From Paenibacillus zeisoli (GTDB taxonomy: Bacteria > Bacillota > Bacilli > Paenibacillales > Paenibacillaceae): 52,920 nt of DNA. Below, piece by piece: positions 23,927 to 32,109 of the stretch. The stretch is from positions 1,264,182-1,317,101 of the forward strand of contig NZ_RZNX01000001.1 of NCBI RefSeq assembly GCF_003994465.1, in the 5' to 3' direction. Numbering within the stretch: position 1 is the stretch's first letter; each line of letters starts with the position of its first letter. Below the pieces are notes generated by a model. It made no database searches and was not told the origin of the DNA. It saw nothing but the letters and a program-made list of their open reading frames with translations. A program made the translations under genes and the position numbers.

Positions 23927-25779
23927 CAAACATCTCCTTGTTCTTTGCTGTACCAGACAACCTGGGAGTCTGACTGTTTGGCCAGGTACATAGCCTGATC
24001 CGCAAGCTTTAACAGCTCATCCGGATTGCCCGTGTCCCCAGGATAGCATGCAACACCGATGCTCGTTCGTGGCTGAAGCGTAAGGCCCTCACCTTCAATG
24101 TGCAGAGGTAACTGGAACAACTCGAGGATCTTCTCTGCTATCTGTATAACAGGAACTCGGTCAGCTGTCGGAAGGACGACCACAAATTCGTCTCCCCCAA
24201 GACGGCATACATTGCCGGTTCCGGCTGCTGTTGTCAACAATCCGGCAACGTGCTGCAGCAGTCTATCACCTATCTCATGCCCATAAGTGTCATTGATGTT
24301 TTTGAATTTATTCAAATCCATGAACATAACTGTGACCGCTGAGGAACGTTCTTCGATCAACTGCTTCAAATGCTTATGGAAATAAAGACGATTTGGAATT
24401 TTGGTCAAAGCATCTGTGAAAGCCAACTGCTGGAATTCCTGCTCAGATTGTCTGATCTGCTTCGCCTGCTCGGTTAGTACCCGGTTCATCCGTGTAGCTT
24501 CGGTGAACATTTCCTTAAGTCTGAGTGCCATATGCTGAAAGTTTAAATTCAGCTTATCGAATTCAACAATATGACTCTCGGTTCTGGACATTTCGAAAGC
24601 AGCTGCTATTTTATCCGGCAGACCTGTCGTTTCTTGGGTGAGTTTAATCAGAATTTGGACAATTAGCTTACTGAGCACGTATACAACAATAAGGACAAGC
24701 AAAATAAACGCTATGACCAGTCCGAATTCTATCGCATAAACTCCATAAACCTCATTCAGGAAGTGGGAAGCGGGAACAGTTATGTTGATGTTGTAGTCTA
24801 CACTTGCATGCAGAGAAATGCTATACCAATAAACCCCGCCGCTCCATACAGACAGCTCAGTAAAATGTCGGCCTTCCGGTAGTGTTAAATACAGGTTCGA
24901 ATTGTATTGATATAATCTGCCCTCAGGTTGACTGCCGGCTGAAGAGGTTGAATCCGTATGCTGAGAGCTAGCCAATACATCACCCGCAGCGTTAGATATG
25001 ACGATTTGAGTTCCTCCCGAAGCGGCATTGTTAACAATTCTCTGCAGCTCACCCAGCTGAATAACATCCCGCAGCTCCAATGCACGGTAATTCCCTCCGC
25101 TCCAGCTGCTGACCTGTTCCTGAATACTGGATGCCGCGGATTGCGTCAGCTGCAGAGCACGTAGATTAATAACGTGATTCTGAGAGATTCCTGTCATAAT
25201 CATGAAGCAGACAAAAGGAATTATTAGACCGCTGATAGAAAGATGAACGAGAATTCGCTGAAGCGGGATCTTCTTGCTCATATTCTTGATTTTCAAACGA
25301 CGTATAAAAGGAAGGTAGGTTGTCAGCACCTCCGCCATTAAAGCGTTCGAGGAACCATTCACGCTTGATTTGGCAAGGAGAAGAAGCAGTTGTGTATGTG
25401 AAGGAAACAGATCCACATAGAGTGTTGAGATGAGTAGTATAGCACTGGTTAGGAACCAGAAGAGCAGATCATACAGGAAAACAGAACCTTTACGGATCCT
25501 GCAAGCCAAAGCCAAAAATAAGATCTCGGCGAAGACGATCACGGAATCCCATACGGACATTTGAAGCCATACATAATTACTGCAGGCAGTAATTAACGCC
25601 ATAATGATTGCCGCCGGGCTTCCGATAAGTATAAATGCCAAGATTAAAAACAGGGTTGAGAAGTGAAACCTCATTCCATATAGCATAGGCAGGGAAAGGA
25701 AATCGCCTAGCAAGCTAAATAAGAGCAGCAGTATAGCAAGTGGAAGTCTGGCTTGCAGACGAAGTTTAGAACCTAGCAT
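23926..25779 (-). CDS. Membrane diguanylate cyclase with multi-helix and extracellular sensor regions
   Basis: It makes cyclic di-GMP from GTP. The N-terminus (about 1-165) has five to six hydrophobic helices of 5TM-type sensor appearance. A further helix (about 185-205), an extracellular domain (about 205-345) and another helix (about 350-375) follow. A HAMP-like/coiled-coil region (380-445) leads to the GGDEF domain (about 450-615). It contains DALTKIPNRLYFHKHL, MFMDLNKFKNINDTYGHEIGD and an intact RLGGDEFVVV. The RxxD inhibitory site expected five residues before GGDEF is missing, so product feedback is probably absent. It is first of two genes, coupled to the solute-binding lipoprotein. 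GGGGG lies ten bases before the ATG. The signal and the process controlled are unknown. Confidence 0.88.
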   Translation of the reverse strand: MLGSKLRLQARLPLAILLLLFSLLGDFLSLPMLYGMRFHFSTLFLILAFILIGSPAAIIMALITACSNYVWLQMSVWDSVIVFAEILFLALACRIRKGSVFLYDLLFWFLTSAILLISTLYVDLFPSHTQLLLLLAKSSVNGSSNALMAEVLTTYLPFIRRLKIKNMSKKIPLQRILVHLSISGLIIPFVCFMIMTGISQNHVINLRALQLTQSAASSIQEQVSSWSGGNYRALELRDVIQLGELQRIVNNAASGGTQIVISNAAGDVLASSQHTDSTSSAGSQPEGRLYQYNSNLYLTLPEGRHFTELSVWSGGVYWYSISLHASVDYNINITVPASHFLNEVYGVYAIEFGLVIAFILLVLIVVYVLSKLIVQILIKLTQETTGLPDKIAAAFEMSRTESHIVEFDKLNLNFQHMALRLKEMFTEATRMNRVLTEQAKQIRQSEQEFQQLAFTDALTKIPNRLYFHKHLKQLIEERSSAVTVMFMDLNKFKNINDTYGHEIGDRLLQHVAGLLTTAAGTGNVCRLGGDEFVVVLPTADRVPVIQIAEKILELFQLPLHIEGEGLTLQPRTSIGVACYPGDTGNPDELLKLADQAMYLAKQSDSQVVWYSKEQGDV

Positions 25780-25845
25780 ATTGTCAATGCCCCCGTATAT
25801 ATAAACGTGTGAAATTTACAAACCGCATTTTGGACGATACTTCCT

Positions 25846-25858
25846 TTATCGACGATAA
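25846..25858. promoter_or_regulatory. Perfect 13-bp palindrome upstream of the cyclase operon
   Basis: TTATCG-A-CGATAA is a perfect odd palindrome about 70 bases ahead of the diguanylate cyclase start. It could be an operator. A TATATA stretch at 25796-25801 may be the -10, but no convincing -35 is properly spaced. Confidence 0.35.
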
Positions 25859-25885
25859 CGAAAATTTCTTTATGTTATGGGTTTG

Positions 25886-26779
25886 TTAATTATTAACATG
25901 GATGCTGCTCCATCTGCTTACATCACATTGTCCATAATTATTCTCGCCCACAGCCACAACGGTACCGTCAGATTTAAGTCCGAGAGTATGGGCACAGCCC
26001 GCTGCAATAGCCCTCATGTCATGCCAACCACTTACATCACATTGGCCATGCTTATTCAACCCCACAGCCACTACCGTTCCATCAGATTTAAGACCCACAG
26101 TATGATAACTACCCGCCGCAACTGCAACAATATCGCGCCAGTCGCTTACTTTGCATTGGTCATGCTTATTCAATCCCGTAGCCATAACCTTGCCGTCCAT
26201 ATTAAGTCCAACAGTATGAAGATAACCGGCCGAGACAGCCACCATGCCCTGCCAGCCACCTACCTCGCATTGACAATACCTGTTGTTACCAACTGCCGTT
26301 ACCGTTCCGTCTAATTTTAGACCAACTGTATGCCAGTCACCCGCCGCAACCGCTCCAATATCCTGCCAGCTGCTTACGTCGCATTCGCCTTCATGATTTC
26401 GACCCACAGCCACTACCGTGCCATCCGATTTAACCCCAATGGTACGGCACCAACCTGCTGCAACTGCGACAATATCGCGCCAGTCGCAGACATCGCATTG
26501 GTTGTGCCTATTCCAGCCCACAGCCACCACCGTACCATTAGATTTAAGACCCACGGTATGAGCATTCCCTGTGTTCGTTGCCATGTGAACATTACCAGCA
26601 TCAACCGCAACGATAGGGTACCAATCGCTGACATTACATTGACCGTATTTGTTATCACCCACCGCTGTTACCGTTCCATCAGTTCTAAGAGCAACGGAAT
26701 GACGACGTCCCGCTGCTAGCGTATTGTTAAGCCATTGTTTTGTCTTAAACACGGCTTCCTTACTTGAAATGTAGTCCAT
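25886..26779 (-). CDS. RCC1-like seven-repeat beta-propeller protein
   Basis: The protein is almost wholly made of seven repeats of about 40 residues. The pattern is HTVGLKSDGTVVAVGxNxxGQCDVSxWxDIVAVAAG, with seven AVG/ATG-x-N marks. This fits one seven-bladed RCC1-type propeller. A Cys and a Trp recur in nearly every blade (QCDVSDW-like). There is no signal peptide or membrane segment, so it appears cytoplasmic. The function of bacterial RCC1-repeat proteins of this type is not established; a protein-protein scaffold is the usual guess. I start at the ATG at 26779 (GTGAGGAAAGAT ahead). It is monocistronic with its own extended -10 promoter. High repeat identity suggests the blades arose by recent amplification. 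Confidence 0.8.
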   Translation of the reverse strand: MDYISSKEAVFKTKQWLNNTLAAGRRHSVALRTDGTVTAVGDNKYGQCNVSDWYPIVAVDAGNVHMATNTGNAHTVGLKSNGTVVAVGWNRHNQCDVCDWRDIVAVAAGWCRTIGVKSDGTVVAVGRNHEGECDVSSWQDIGAVAAGDWHTVGLKLDGTVTAVGNNRYCQCEVGGWQGMVAVSAGYLHTVGLNMDGKVMATGLNKHDQCKVSDWRDIVAVAAGSYHTVGLKSDGTVVAVGLNKHGQCDVSGWHDMRAIAAGCAHTLGLKSDGTVVAVGENNYGQCDVSRWSSIHVNN

Positions 26780-26836
26780 ATCTTTCCTCACAAATATATA
26801 AAATTATGTTGTGTTCAAATGTTAGACCCTACAATA

Positions 26837-26850
26837 TGTAAGCGCATTCC
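26837..26850 (-). promoter_or_regulatory. Possible cre site in the RCC1-like gene leader
   Basis: TGTAAGCGCATTCC, read here on the plus strand, fits the cre consensus at all but the last position. It lies shortly downstream of the predicted start, where bound CcpA could act as a roadblock. The match is weaker than the other two cre sites in this window. Confidence 0.4.
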
Positions 26851-26864
26851 TTAACGTTATACTA

Positions 26865-26873
26865 ATTATAGCA
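26865..26873 (-). promoter_or_regulatory. Extended -10 promoter of the RCC1-like gene
   Basis: TGCTATAAT on the minus strand is an extended -10 (TGnTATAAT). No good -35 is seen 16-18 bases upstream, as is usual for extended -10 promoters. It would start transcription about 80 bases ahead of the ATG. Confidence 0.5.
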
Positions 26874-26942
26874 AATTTCTTTCTATCCGAGTCTACTTCT
26901 TCAACCACATATGGATTTTTCACACTCAGGTGTGGCTAATTA

Positions 26943-26986
26943 AAGAAGACCCGGACACCATTTAATTATGGTGTCCGGGTCTTCTT
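26943..26986. terminator. Strong terminator at the end of the natural-product operon
   Basis: A perfect 19-bp stem (AAGAAGACCCGGACACCAT with its complement) has a six-base loop, with T-rich stretches on both sides. It lies 36 bases past the BtrH-like gene and should end the long NRPS transcript, separating it from the RCC1-like gene. Confidence 0.92.
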
Positions 26987-27021
26987 ATTCCTTTTCCCAT
27001 TTAACAGCCCGAGTACTGTTC

Positions 27022-28605
27022 CTACGTCGTTCCTATCGTTAACGCAAAAATATGGATATTAGGCATCATCGGGAGCACAAGCGACTGAACCGGGCGATCC
27101 GGTTGCAGCCTCAGCTTCGCGGCGTAAAGATGCACTTTATGGTTAATCAATCCCTGCTCTTTTTGCGCAGGCGGTCCACTCCAGGCAACCCGCTCGTTAT
27201 TGACTGCATGGAAGTTCCACCAATCGCTAAAGCCAAAATTCAGCGTGTCTTTAGTTCCGTCTTCATACTTAACGGTAAGCTGGTCCAAAAAGCTGCCCAT
27301 TTCACTGCAGCCGAGTATCGTTAGGAAGTGCCCTTTCTTCCCTTCCAGTTCTACTTCTTGACCATAACAAGCAATGTTGTCATATTCGTTATATTCTCCA
27401 GCTAGATTCATGTTAAATGACATGTCGTCAAGGAGAAGATGCGTTCCAAGCGGGCTCCCTGACAAAGGCAAATAGTACCCGCTGGAGTCAAACTCGGCTG
27501 GACGCTCTTCGCAGCCGAATCCTCGATTGTTGAAATAGCGGCTCAAATCCACATGATGGTTCACCGTAATGGTATCCTCTTGATGCTCCACAGCCGCGGC
27601 GCTGTACCTTTCCGCTTCTAATAGACTAGCTTCACCCGGTATTCTATACAGCGTCAAGAGCCGCTCCATAACTTCCACTTCTTTATTAGCAATATCGGTC
27701 AGTTTTTTCACCGTATTTTCCTTTAAGTAAGCATGCATGGAGGCCTCATCGACCATGGCCATCTTCATCAAGAAACCCCGGACGGAGGACCACTGGAATG
27801 AGAGAACCTTTAACTCCTCTTCCAGCTTTTCAAATCTCTCATCTTCATAGGTTTCATGCAAATAATGCAGCAGCTTGCCATAGCTATTTCTTCCACTCGA
27901 AACTCTCCCTAAATTCACAAATAAGGGCGATGTCGACAGCATGGCTTCCGCTGCAGCATCAGGCTCAAAAGGAAGGGAGCCTGTCTCTTGGGCAAAAGCT
28001 TGAATGGCCTGCACCGTTTCCCTCGTTTGCAGCCATTCCTGTAAAGTCATGCTGAGCTCATTCAGGATATCTTCATAGACAGTCAAATGGTTGTCGACCG
28101 GTGTAACCGTTACACATCCATAATAGCCATGTTCAAGCTGTTCATAAGAGATAGGAATGGATTTTTTCTCAAAAAAGGGATCGGTCACGAGTAATTCATT
28201 CGTATTTGTATCAAATCCGACCCCGAGCATCGTATGACCGTAGTCGTGTATGATCTGATATTTGTCCGTCCAAGGAATCCAGAAGCAATCTAGTAGAATT
28301 AGCAGCGGATTACCAGCTTGAAGCTGCTCGGTGATCATCTGAATTCCCTGACTAATAGGCTGATTCAAATGCATTTCGCAATGAAGCCCATGAAACTTTT
28401 CGATTAAAGGCAAATAATCATTGCTAAAGTCGGCCATAATCCGTTCGCCAATATCTTTGGCAGTGTGTTCTGAATCGAATTGAAAGTTTAAAGAGTGTGC
28501 ATACATCAGCTCGTAGCGTCGATGATGCCAGCTGCACACCGTAGCAATAACGTCATCTAGACAATTTACACCTTGCCGAACAATTTCTACATCCAGTGCG
28601 ATCAT
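27022..28605 (-). CDS. BtrH-like acyltransferase with a C-terminal beta-sandwich domain
   Basis: The N-terminal part (about 1-150) matches the BtrH N-terminal family: RQGVNCLDDVIATVCSWHHR, the YAHSLNF region, DYGHTMLGVGFD and LLVTDPFF. This places a papain/C39-like triad at Cys15, His124 and Asp142. In butirosin synthesis BtrH moves an acyl group from an acyl carrier protein to an amine. Residues about 160-350 are helical and not recognised. Residues about 355-527 look like a jelly-roll with FGFSDWWNF and LPMMPNIHIFAL, which resembles accessory beta-sandwiches of carbohydrate enzymes. It is last in the NRPS operon, 49 bases after the esterase, with GGAGG ahead. As no module has a thioesterase domain, it may release the finished chain onto an acceptor or by cyclisation. 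That role is inferred. Confidence 0.78.
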   Translation of the reverse strand: MIALDVEIVRQGVNCLDDVIATVCSWHHRRYELMYAHSLNFQFDSEHTAKDIGERIMADFSNDYLPLIEKFHGLHCEMHLNQPISQGIQMITEQLQAGNPLLILLDCFWIPWTDKYQIIHDYGHTMLGVGFDTNTNELLVTDPFFEKKSIPISYEQLEHGYYGCVTVTPVDNHLTVYEDILNELSMTLQEWLQTRETVQAIQAFAQETGSLPFEPDAAAEAMLSTSPLFVNLGRVSSGRNSYGKLLHYLHETYEDERFEKLEEELKVLSFQWSSVRGFLMKMAMVDEASMHAYLKENTVKKLTDIANKEVEVMERLLTLYRIPGEASLLEAERYSAAAVEHQEDTITVNHHVDLSRYFNNRGFGCEERPAEFDSSGYYLPLSGSPLGTHLLLDDMSFNMNLAGEYNEYDNIACYGQEVELEGKKGHFLTILGCSEMGSFLDQLTVKYEDGTKDTLNFGFSDWWNFHAVNNERVAWSGPPAQKEQGLINHKVHLYAAKLRLQPDRPVQSLVLPMMPNIHIFALTIGTT

Positions 28606-28654
28606 TAGAAAGCCTCCGCTTCATGTTCTTATTCAGGAATATTCTGCTTTCTCT

Positions 28655-29548
28655 CTAGCTGCCGACGTAAAACTTCAAGTAATTGTCCAGCTGGCTTTTC
28701 CAATAATCGAGCTCGTGGCCCCCTGGACTTGTATGCCACTCGGCAGGTACGCCCCGGGTCTTGAGAATCCTGTACAAGGCTTGATCCTCTTCGGATAGCT
28801 GGTCGGACTCGCCTGCATCCAGATATACCTTGAGCCCGGCTAACTTCTTGCTTGCGGCAAGGAGCAGAGGATCTCTCTGCTGTCTAAGCTTTTCATTCGG
28901 ATACAGCCAATCACGCTGATCGGTGAACTGATCCGCTGGACTGTAGTCCCATAATGCGGCGCTGTGCCCGCCGACTTTACTGTACAATTCCGGATGGTTG
29001 AACGCCAAATACAGCGCCGCGTAACCTCCCATTGAAGCTCCGCCGATATAGCGTCCTTTTTTCGAAGGAATCGTACTATAATGCCGGTCTACATATTTGA
29101 TGAGGTCTTTCGTCAAATAATCCTCGTACATGCCTTCGTCCACGCCGCCCGGGTTGACCCCTTGCCCTGGCTTCGTATTGACACCAAAGCTGTTGCCGTA
29201 GGCCGGACTCACAATGATCACCGGCTTTATGGTGCCTGCCTGAATCAGTTGGTCTGCGGCATTGTTCAAGCCCAGATAAGAGAACCAGGAGCTTTCATTG
29301 CCTCCGTAGCCATACAGCATATACAGAACCGGATAGCGTTCTGAAGTTTTGTATCCAGGCGGCAAATAGATCTGTACATTCATCTCCTGCTGTAAGGCGT
29401 GGCTTGACAAGTTTACGGTGTCGATTGTAGAGGAAACCGCCGGTTTAGAGACGGCCTCGGTATCTATGACGGGCGCGGCATGCTCCGCGCTTTCCGTACA
29501 ACCGACCAGAAGCGCAATGGACAGTATGGAAGCTGAGATAATTTTCAT
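28655..29548 (-). CDS. Secreted lipoprotein esterase of the esterase D family
   Basis: This is an alpha/beta hydrolase exported as a lipoprotein (lipobox LLVGC, residue 17). The nucleophile elbow is GGASMGGYAALYLA, with oxyanion-side YMLYGYGGNESSW, a likely acid in YLDAGESDQL and the catalytic His in TSPGGHELDYW. The family includes feruloyl/acetyl esterases and siderophore trilactone hydrolases. It sits inside the NRPS operon between the ABC permease and the BtrH-like gene. It may therefore cut an ester in the product outside the cell (activation or inactivation). A role in xylan deacylation or feruloyl release is an alternative given the GH43 genes elsewhere in the window. AAGGAGGG lies ahead of the ATG. 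Confidence 0.8.
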   Translation of the reverse strand: MKIISASILSIALLVGCTESAEHAAPVIDTEAVSKPAVSSTIDTVNLSSHALQQEMNVQIYLPPGYKTSERYPVLYMLYGYGGNESSWFSYLGLNNAADQLIQAGTIKPVIIVSPAYGNSFGVNTKPGQGVNPGGVDEGMYEDYLTKDLIKYVDRHYSTIPSKKGRYIGGASMGGYAALYLAFNHPELYSKVGGHSAALWDYSPADQFTDQRDWLYPNEKLRQQRDPLLLAASKKLAGLKVYLDAGESDQLSEEDQALYRILKTRGVPAEWHTSPGGHELDYWKSQLDNYLKFYVGS

Positions 29549-29575
29549 AAATTTCCCTCCTTATTCTTAAGCCTG

Positions 29576-30412
29576 CTATTCGAGTCTCCAATCCATTTTT
29601 TTGACTACAATCCATACGGACAGACAGGTAAATGCCAGCAGGGCCAGCATGTCAATCGTGACAGACGAGGACCAAACCCCCTGCAGCAGGTGCTTCAGCC
29701 CATCAGCGGCATAGGTAGTTGGAAAGAAATAAGAAACCACTTGCAGCACGGACGGGAGCTGATGAATATCAATCATGACAGGGGTGAGAAAATTCAGGAA
29801 TACCATCAGCAGGTTGGTGATCATTGTGGTCATATCCTGATTCGGTGTAAGAAACCCGATGAGCGTTCCAAAGCCCGCCGAACCTGAGATCGCCAGCAGG
29901 ACGATCGGAATAAGTCCCAGGTTCAAGTGAATATCGACATGAAATACGAAATGTCCAACAACCGTCATAATGATCACGGAGGGCAGTGTCATCAGGAATC
30001 CGCGAATAATAAACGCCAGCAGGAAATTGATCTTGGAGATCGGCAGCGAGGCATAGAAAGTGAAGTGGCCCTGCTGCTTACTCCAGGATATGTGGTTGCC
30101 CAGCCCGTTTATACTCATGATAATAATCGGAAAAATAATATTACCGCTGACAATCCGCATCATCACATCCGGTGAGGGAGACTCCAAAAAGAATTTCATG
30201 AACAATAAGGTCGAAAATGGGAATAGCGAGGCCAAGAGGACGACCCAGATCCAGGTTTCACGCACTTCGGCGTACTGGATTCGTAGTAAATAGTACAGCT
30301 CCGTGCCCAATGAACGGATTCCTTTGCGGGCTGCCGGCTGCGGTATTAGCGCTGACACAGCTGCAACTGCCGTATGCTGCTCGGAAGCGGCGGCTTCACT
30401 ATTGATGTTCAT
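29576..30412 (-). CDS. ABC-2 type exporter permease of the natural-product operon
   Basis: This membrane permease has about six hydrophobic helices after a 35-residue cytoplasmic start. It resembles ABC-2 permeases used for drug or peptide export. Visible segments include WIWVVLLASLFPFSTLLFM, GNIIFPIIIMSINGLGNHISW, FGTLIGFLTPNQDMTTMITNLL and TYAADGLKHLLQGVW. I start at the ATG at 30412, with GGAGGAGGAAA upstream, and not at an upstream ATG at 30568 that lies deep inside the ATPase gene. It overlaps the ATPase by 14 bases. It probably exports the NRPS product or confers self-resistance; this is inferred from operon position. Confidence 0.85.
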   Translation of the reverse strand: MNINSEAAASEQHTAVAAVSALIPQPAARKGIRSLGTELYYLLRIQYAEVRETWIWVVLLASLFPFSTLLFMKFFLESPSPDVMMRIVSGNIIFPIIIMSINGLGNHISWSKQQGHFTFYASLPISKINFLLAFIIRGFLMTLPSVIIMTVVGHFVFHVDIHLNLGLIPIVLLAISGSAGFGTLIGFLTPNQDMTTMITNLLMVFLNFLTPVMIDIHQLPSVLQVVSYFFPTTYAADGLKHLLQGVWSSSVTIDMLALLAFTCLSVWIVVKKMDWRLE

Positions 30413-31349
30413 CGCGATTTCCTCCTCCCAGCTTGATATACACGTCTTCCAGACTGGGCGGTACAATCTTGTAAGCCTCGCAGGACAGCTGATCCAGATG
30501 CTCTGTGATATTAGACACGAGACGGCTGACTTCATCTCGCTCCACGAGCATTTGTACGCGATTCTCACTCAGCGTTTCGACCGCTCCCCACTGGCTTAAC
30601 AGCTGTTCCGCCTGTTCCCTGTAACCGCTAAGCAGCGTGAATTCCACCTTAAGCCGCGGATCCACCCGGTTCTTCAAATTCGTAATCGAATCGATGACCT
30701 GTAACTTCCCGTGGTCAATAATCGCGACACGGTCGACGACCTGCTCGGCCTCCAGCACATTATGAGTGACCAGCAGCACCGTCGTGCCTTGTTCCCTGTT
30801 CTTCTCGCGCACCAAATCCCATACCAGCTTGCGCTTCACAGGATCGAGCTCATTTGTCGGCTCATCCAGAATGAGCACCTCAGGGTCCCCGGCCATGACT
30901 GCGGCAAGTCCGGCAAGCCTTCTCTGGCCGCCGGAGATGCGTTTGATCATTTTGTCCGCAATACTGCTCAGATCGAATTTGCCGATCCATAACCGCGTTA
31001 AGTGTTCCGCGTCTATTCGGTTGATTCCTCTTAATCTAGCGGTGAAGAAGATTGCTTCCTGCACGGTCAAGTTGGCAAGCGCCCAAGATTCCTGGGCATA
31101 ATATCCGACTCGCTGCGCAACGTCACTGGAGTAGCGAATGACATCCCGCCCATACAAGGTAATTTGCCCGGACGTAGGCTTCGACTGCGCGACCATTTGT
31201 TTCACAAGTGTCGACTTCCCTGCACCGTTAGGTCCCAGTATCGCTAGAATTTCGCCTTCGTGCACATCGAAAGTGATATCCTCATTGGCGAGTTTTTTTC
31301 CCTTTTTATACACTTTCCGTACGTTCTGGATCTCGTAAACCTTTCTCAT
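30399..31349 (-). CDS. ABC exporter ATPase of the natural-product operon
   Basis: This is the cytoplasmic ATPase partner of the neighbouring permease. It has Walker A GPNGAGKST near residue 40, Q-loop YYAQESWALANL, signature ISGGQRRLAGLAAVMAG, Walker B EVLILDEPTNELDP and H-loop LLVTHNV. The C-terminal 90 residues form the extension common in drug-resistance ABC proteins (DrrA/CcmA type). The start has AAGGAGGGG ahead. It lies 28 bases after the thioesterase gene. Confidence 0.9.
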   Translation of the reverse strand: MRKVYEIQNVRKVYKKGKKLANEDITFDVHEGEILAILGPNGAGKSTLVKQMVAQSKPTSGQITLYGRDVIRYSSDVAQRVGYYAQESWALANLTVQEAIFFTARLRGINRIDAEHLTRLWIGKFDLSSIADKMIKRISGGQRRLAGLAAVMAGDPEVLILDEPTNELDPVKRKLVWDLVREKNREQGTTVLLVTHNVLEAEQVVDRVAIIDHGKLQVIDSITNLKNRVDPRLKVEFTLLSGYREQAEQLLSQWGAVETLSENRVQMLVERDEVSRLVSNITEHLDQLSCEAYKIVPPSLEDVYIKLGGGNRDEHQ

Positions 31350-31377
31350 CGGCCCCTCCTTCGTCTGCAGACCAACA

Positions 31378-32109
31378 TCACGCCTGTACGGCTATGTGCT
31401 TGTCTCTTACCGTTCTCAAACCATCATGAAGCGCAGCGAGAACTTCTCCAGTTCGTTCGTAAATGAAAAAGTGGCCGCCCTCGAATTCATGATACTGACA
31501 TCCCTTGGTCGTAAGCGTACTCCACTCATGGATGTTCTCTCTTGTCCAAGGATCGTCTCTTCCTGTCCATATGAAAAAGTCCGTGCTCAGCGGCCGTTCG
31601 TTCCCGGCGAACGTGTAGGTCTCGAGTAACCGATAATCCGACCTTATGATCGGAAGGAAGAACTTCAGCAGTTCCGGATGATCAAATAACTCCGGGCTGC
31701 TGAGTCCCATCTGCTTGATCTGTGCGGCGAAGGCTTCGTCCGGGAGCTTGTGCAGCTCCTCGCCCCCTTCACTTAAATGAGGCGGTATCCGGCCTGAAAA
31801 GAAGGCAGCGGCCGGATCACGGAATCCCATTTTGCGGGCATGCATGCACATCTCATATACGAGCAAAGTTCCCATGCTGTGACCAAGCAGGGCGTAAGGC
31901 TGATCGCCAGCCTCTTGCTGAAGCTGATCGAACAGCTGGGTGGCGGCTTCCTGGATACTCTCATAGAACGGAAGATTCGCCTTCGCCCCGCGTCCGTTTA
32001 ATTCAAGGGGGCACAGCTCAATCCAAGGCTCGAGCTGTCTGCGCCAGCGGCTGTATCCAGCAGCCGACCCTCCAGCATGCGCCAGACAGAATAATTTGAC
32101 TGTGGTCAT
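31378..32109 (-). CDS. Type II thioesterase for NRPS/PKS proofreading
   Basis: This stand-alone alpha/beta hydrolase (243 residues, normal for the family) removes wrong acyl groups from carrier-protein arms. It starts MTTVKLFCLAHAGGSAAGYSRW, typical of SrfAD/GrsT-type enzymes. The nucleophile is Ser78 in LLGHSMGTLLVYEM, the acid Asp is in IWTGRDDPW and the His in FEGGHFFIY. Its ATG overlaps the NRPS stop by four bases (ATGA), so the two are made together. It could release product, but editing is the usual role. Confidence 0.92.
   Translation of the reverse strand: MTTVKLFCLAHAGGSAAGYSRWRRQLEPWIELCPLELNGRGAKANLPFYESIQEAATQLFDQLQQEAGDQPYALLGHSMGTLLVYEMCMHARKMGFRDPAAAFFSGRIPPHLSEGGEELHKLPDEAFAAQIKQMGLSSPELFDHPELLKFFLPIIRSDYRLLETYTFAGNERPLSTDFFIWTGRDDPWTRENIHEWSTLTTKGCQYHEFEGGHFFIYERTGEVLAALHDGLRTVRDKHIAVQA

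Noticed and set aside
26330..26719. Long open frame on the plus strand opposite the RCC1-like gene
   Set aside because: It mirrors the repeats of the minus-strand gene, has no ribosome site and no recognisable protein; it is a by-product of repeat codon bias.
26920..26936. Small hairpin CACACTCAGGTGTGG as a second terminator
   Set aside because: The stem is short and sits beside a far stronger terminator at 26943-26986.
30413..30568. Upstream ATG for the ABC permease
   Set aside because: The added 52 residues would overlap the ATPase coding region and lack a ribosome site, while the ATG at 30412 has GGAGGAGG ahead.
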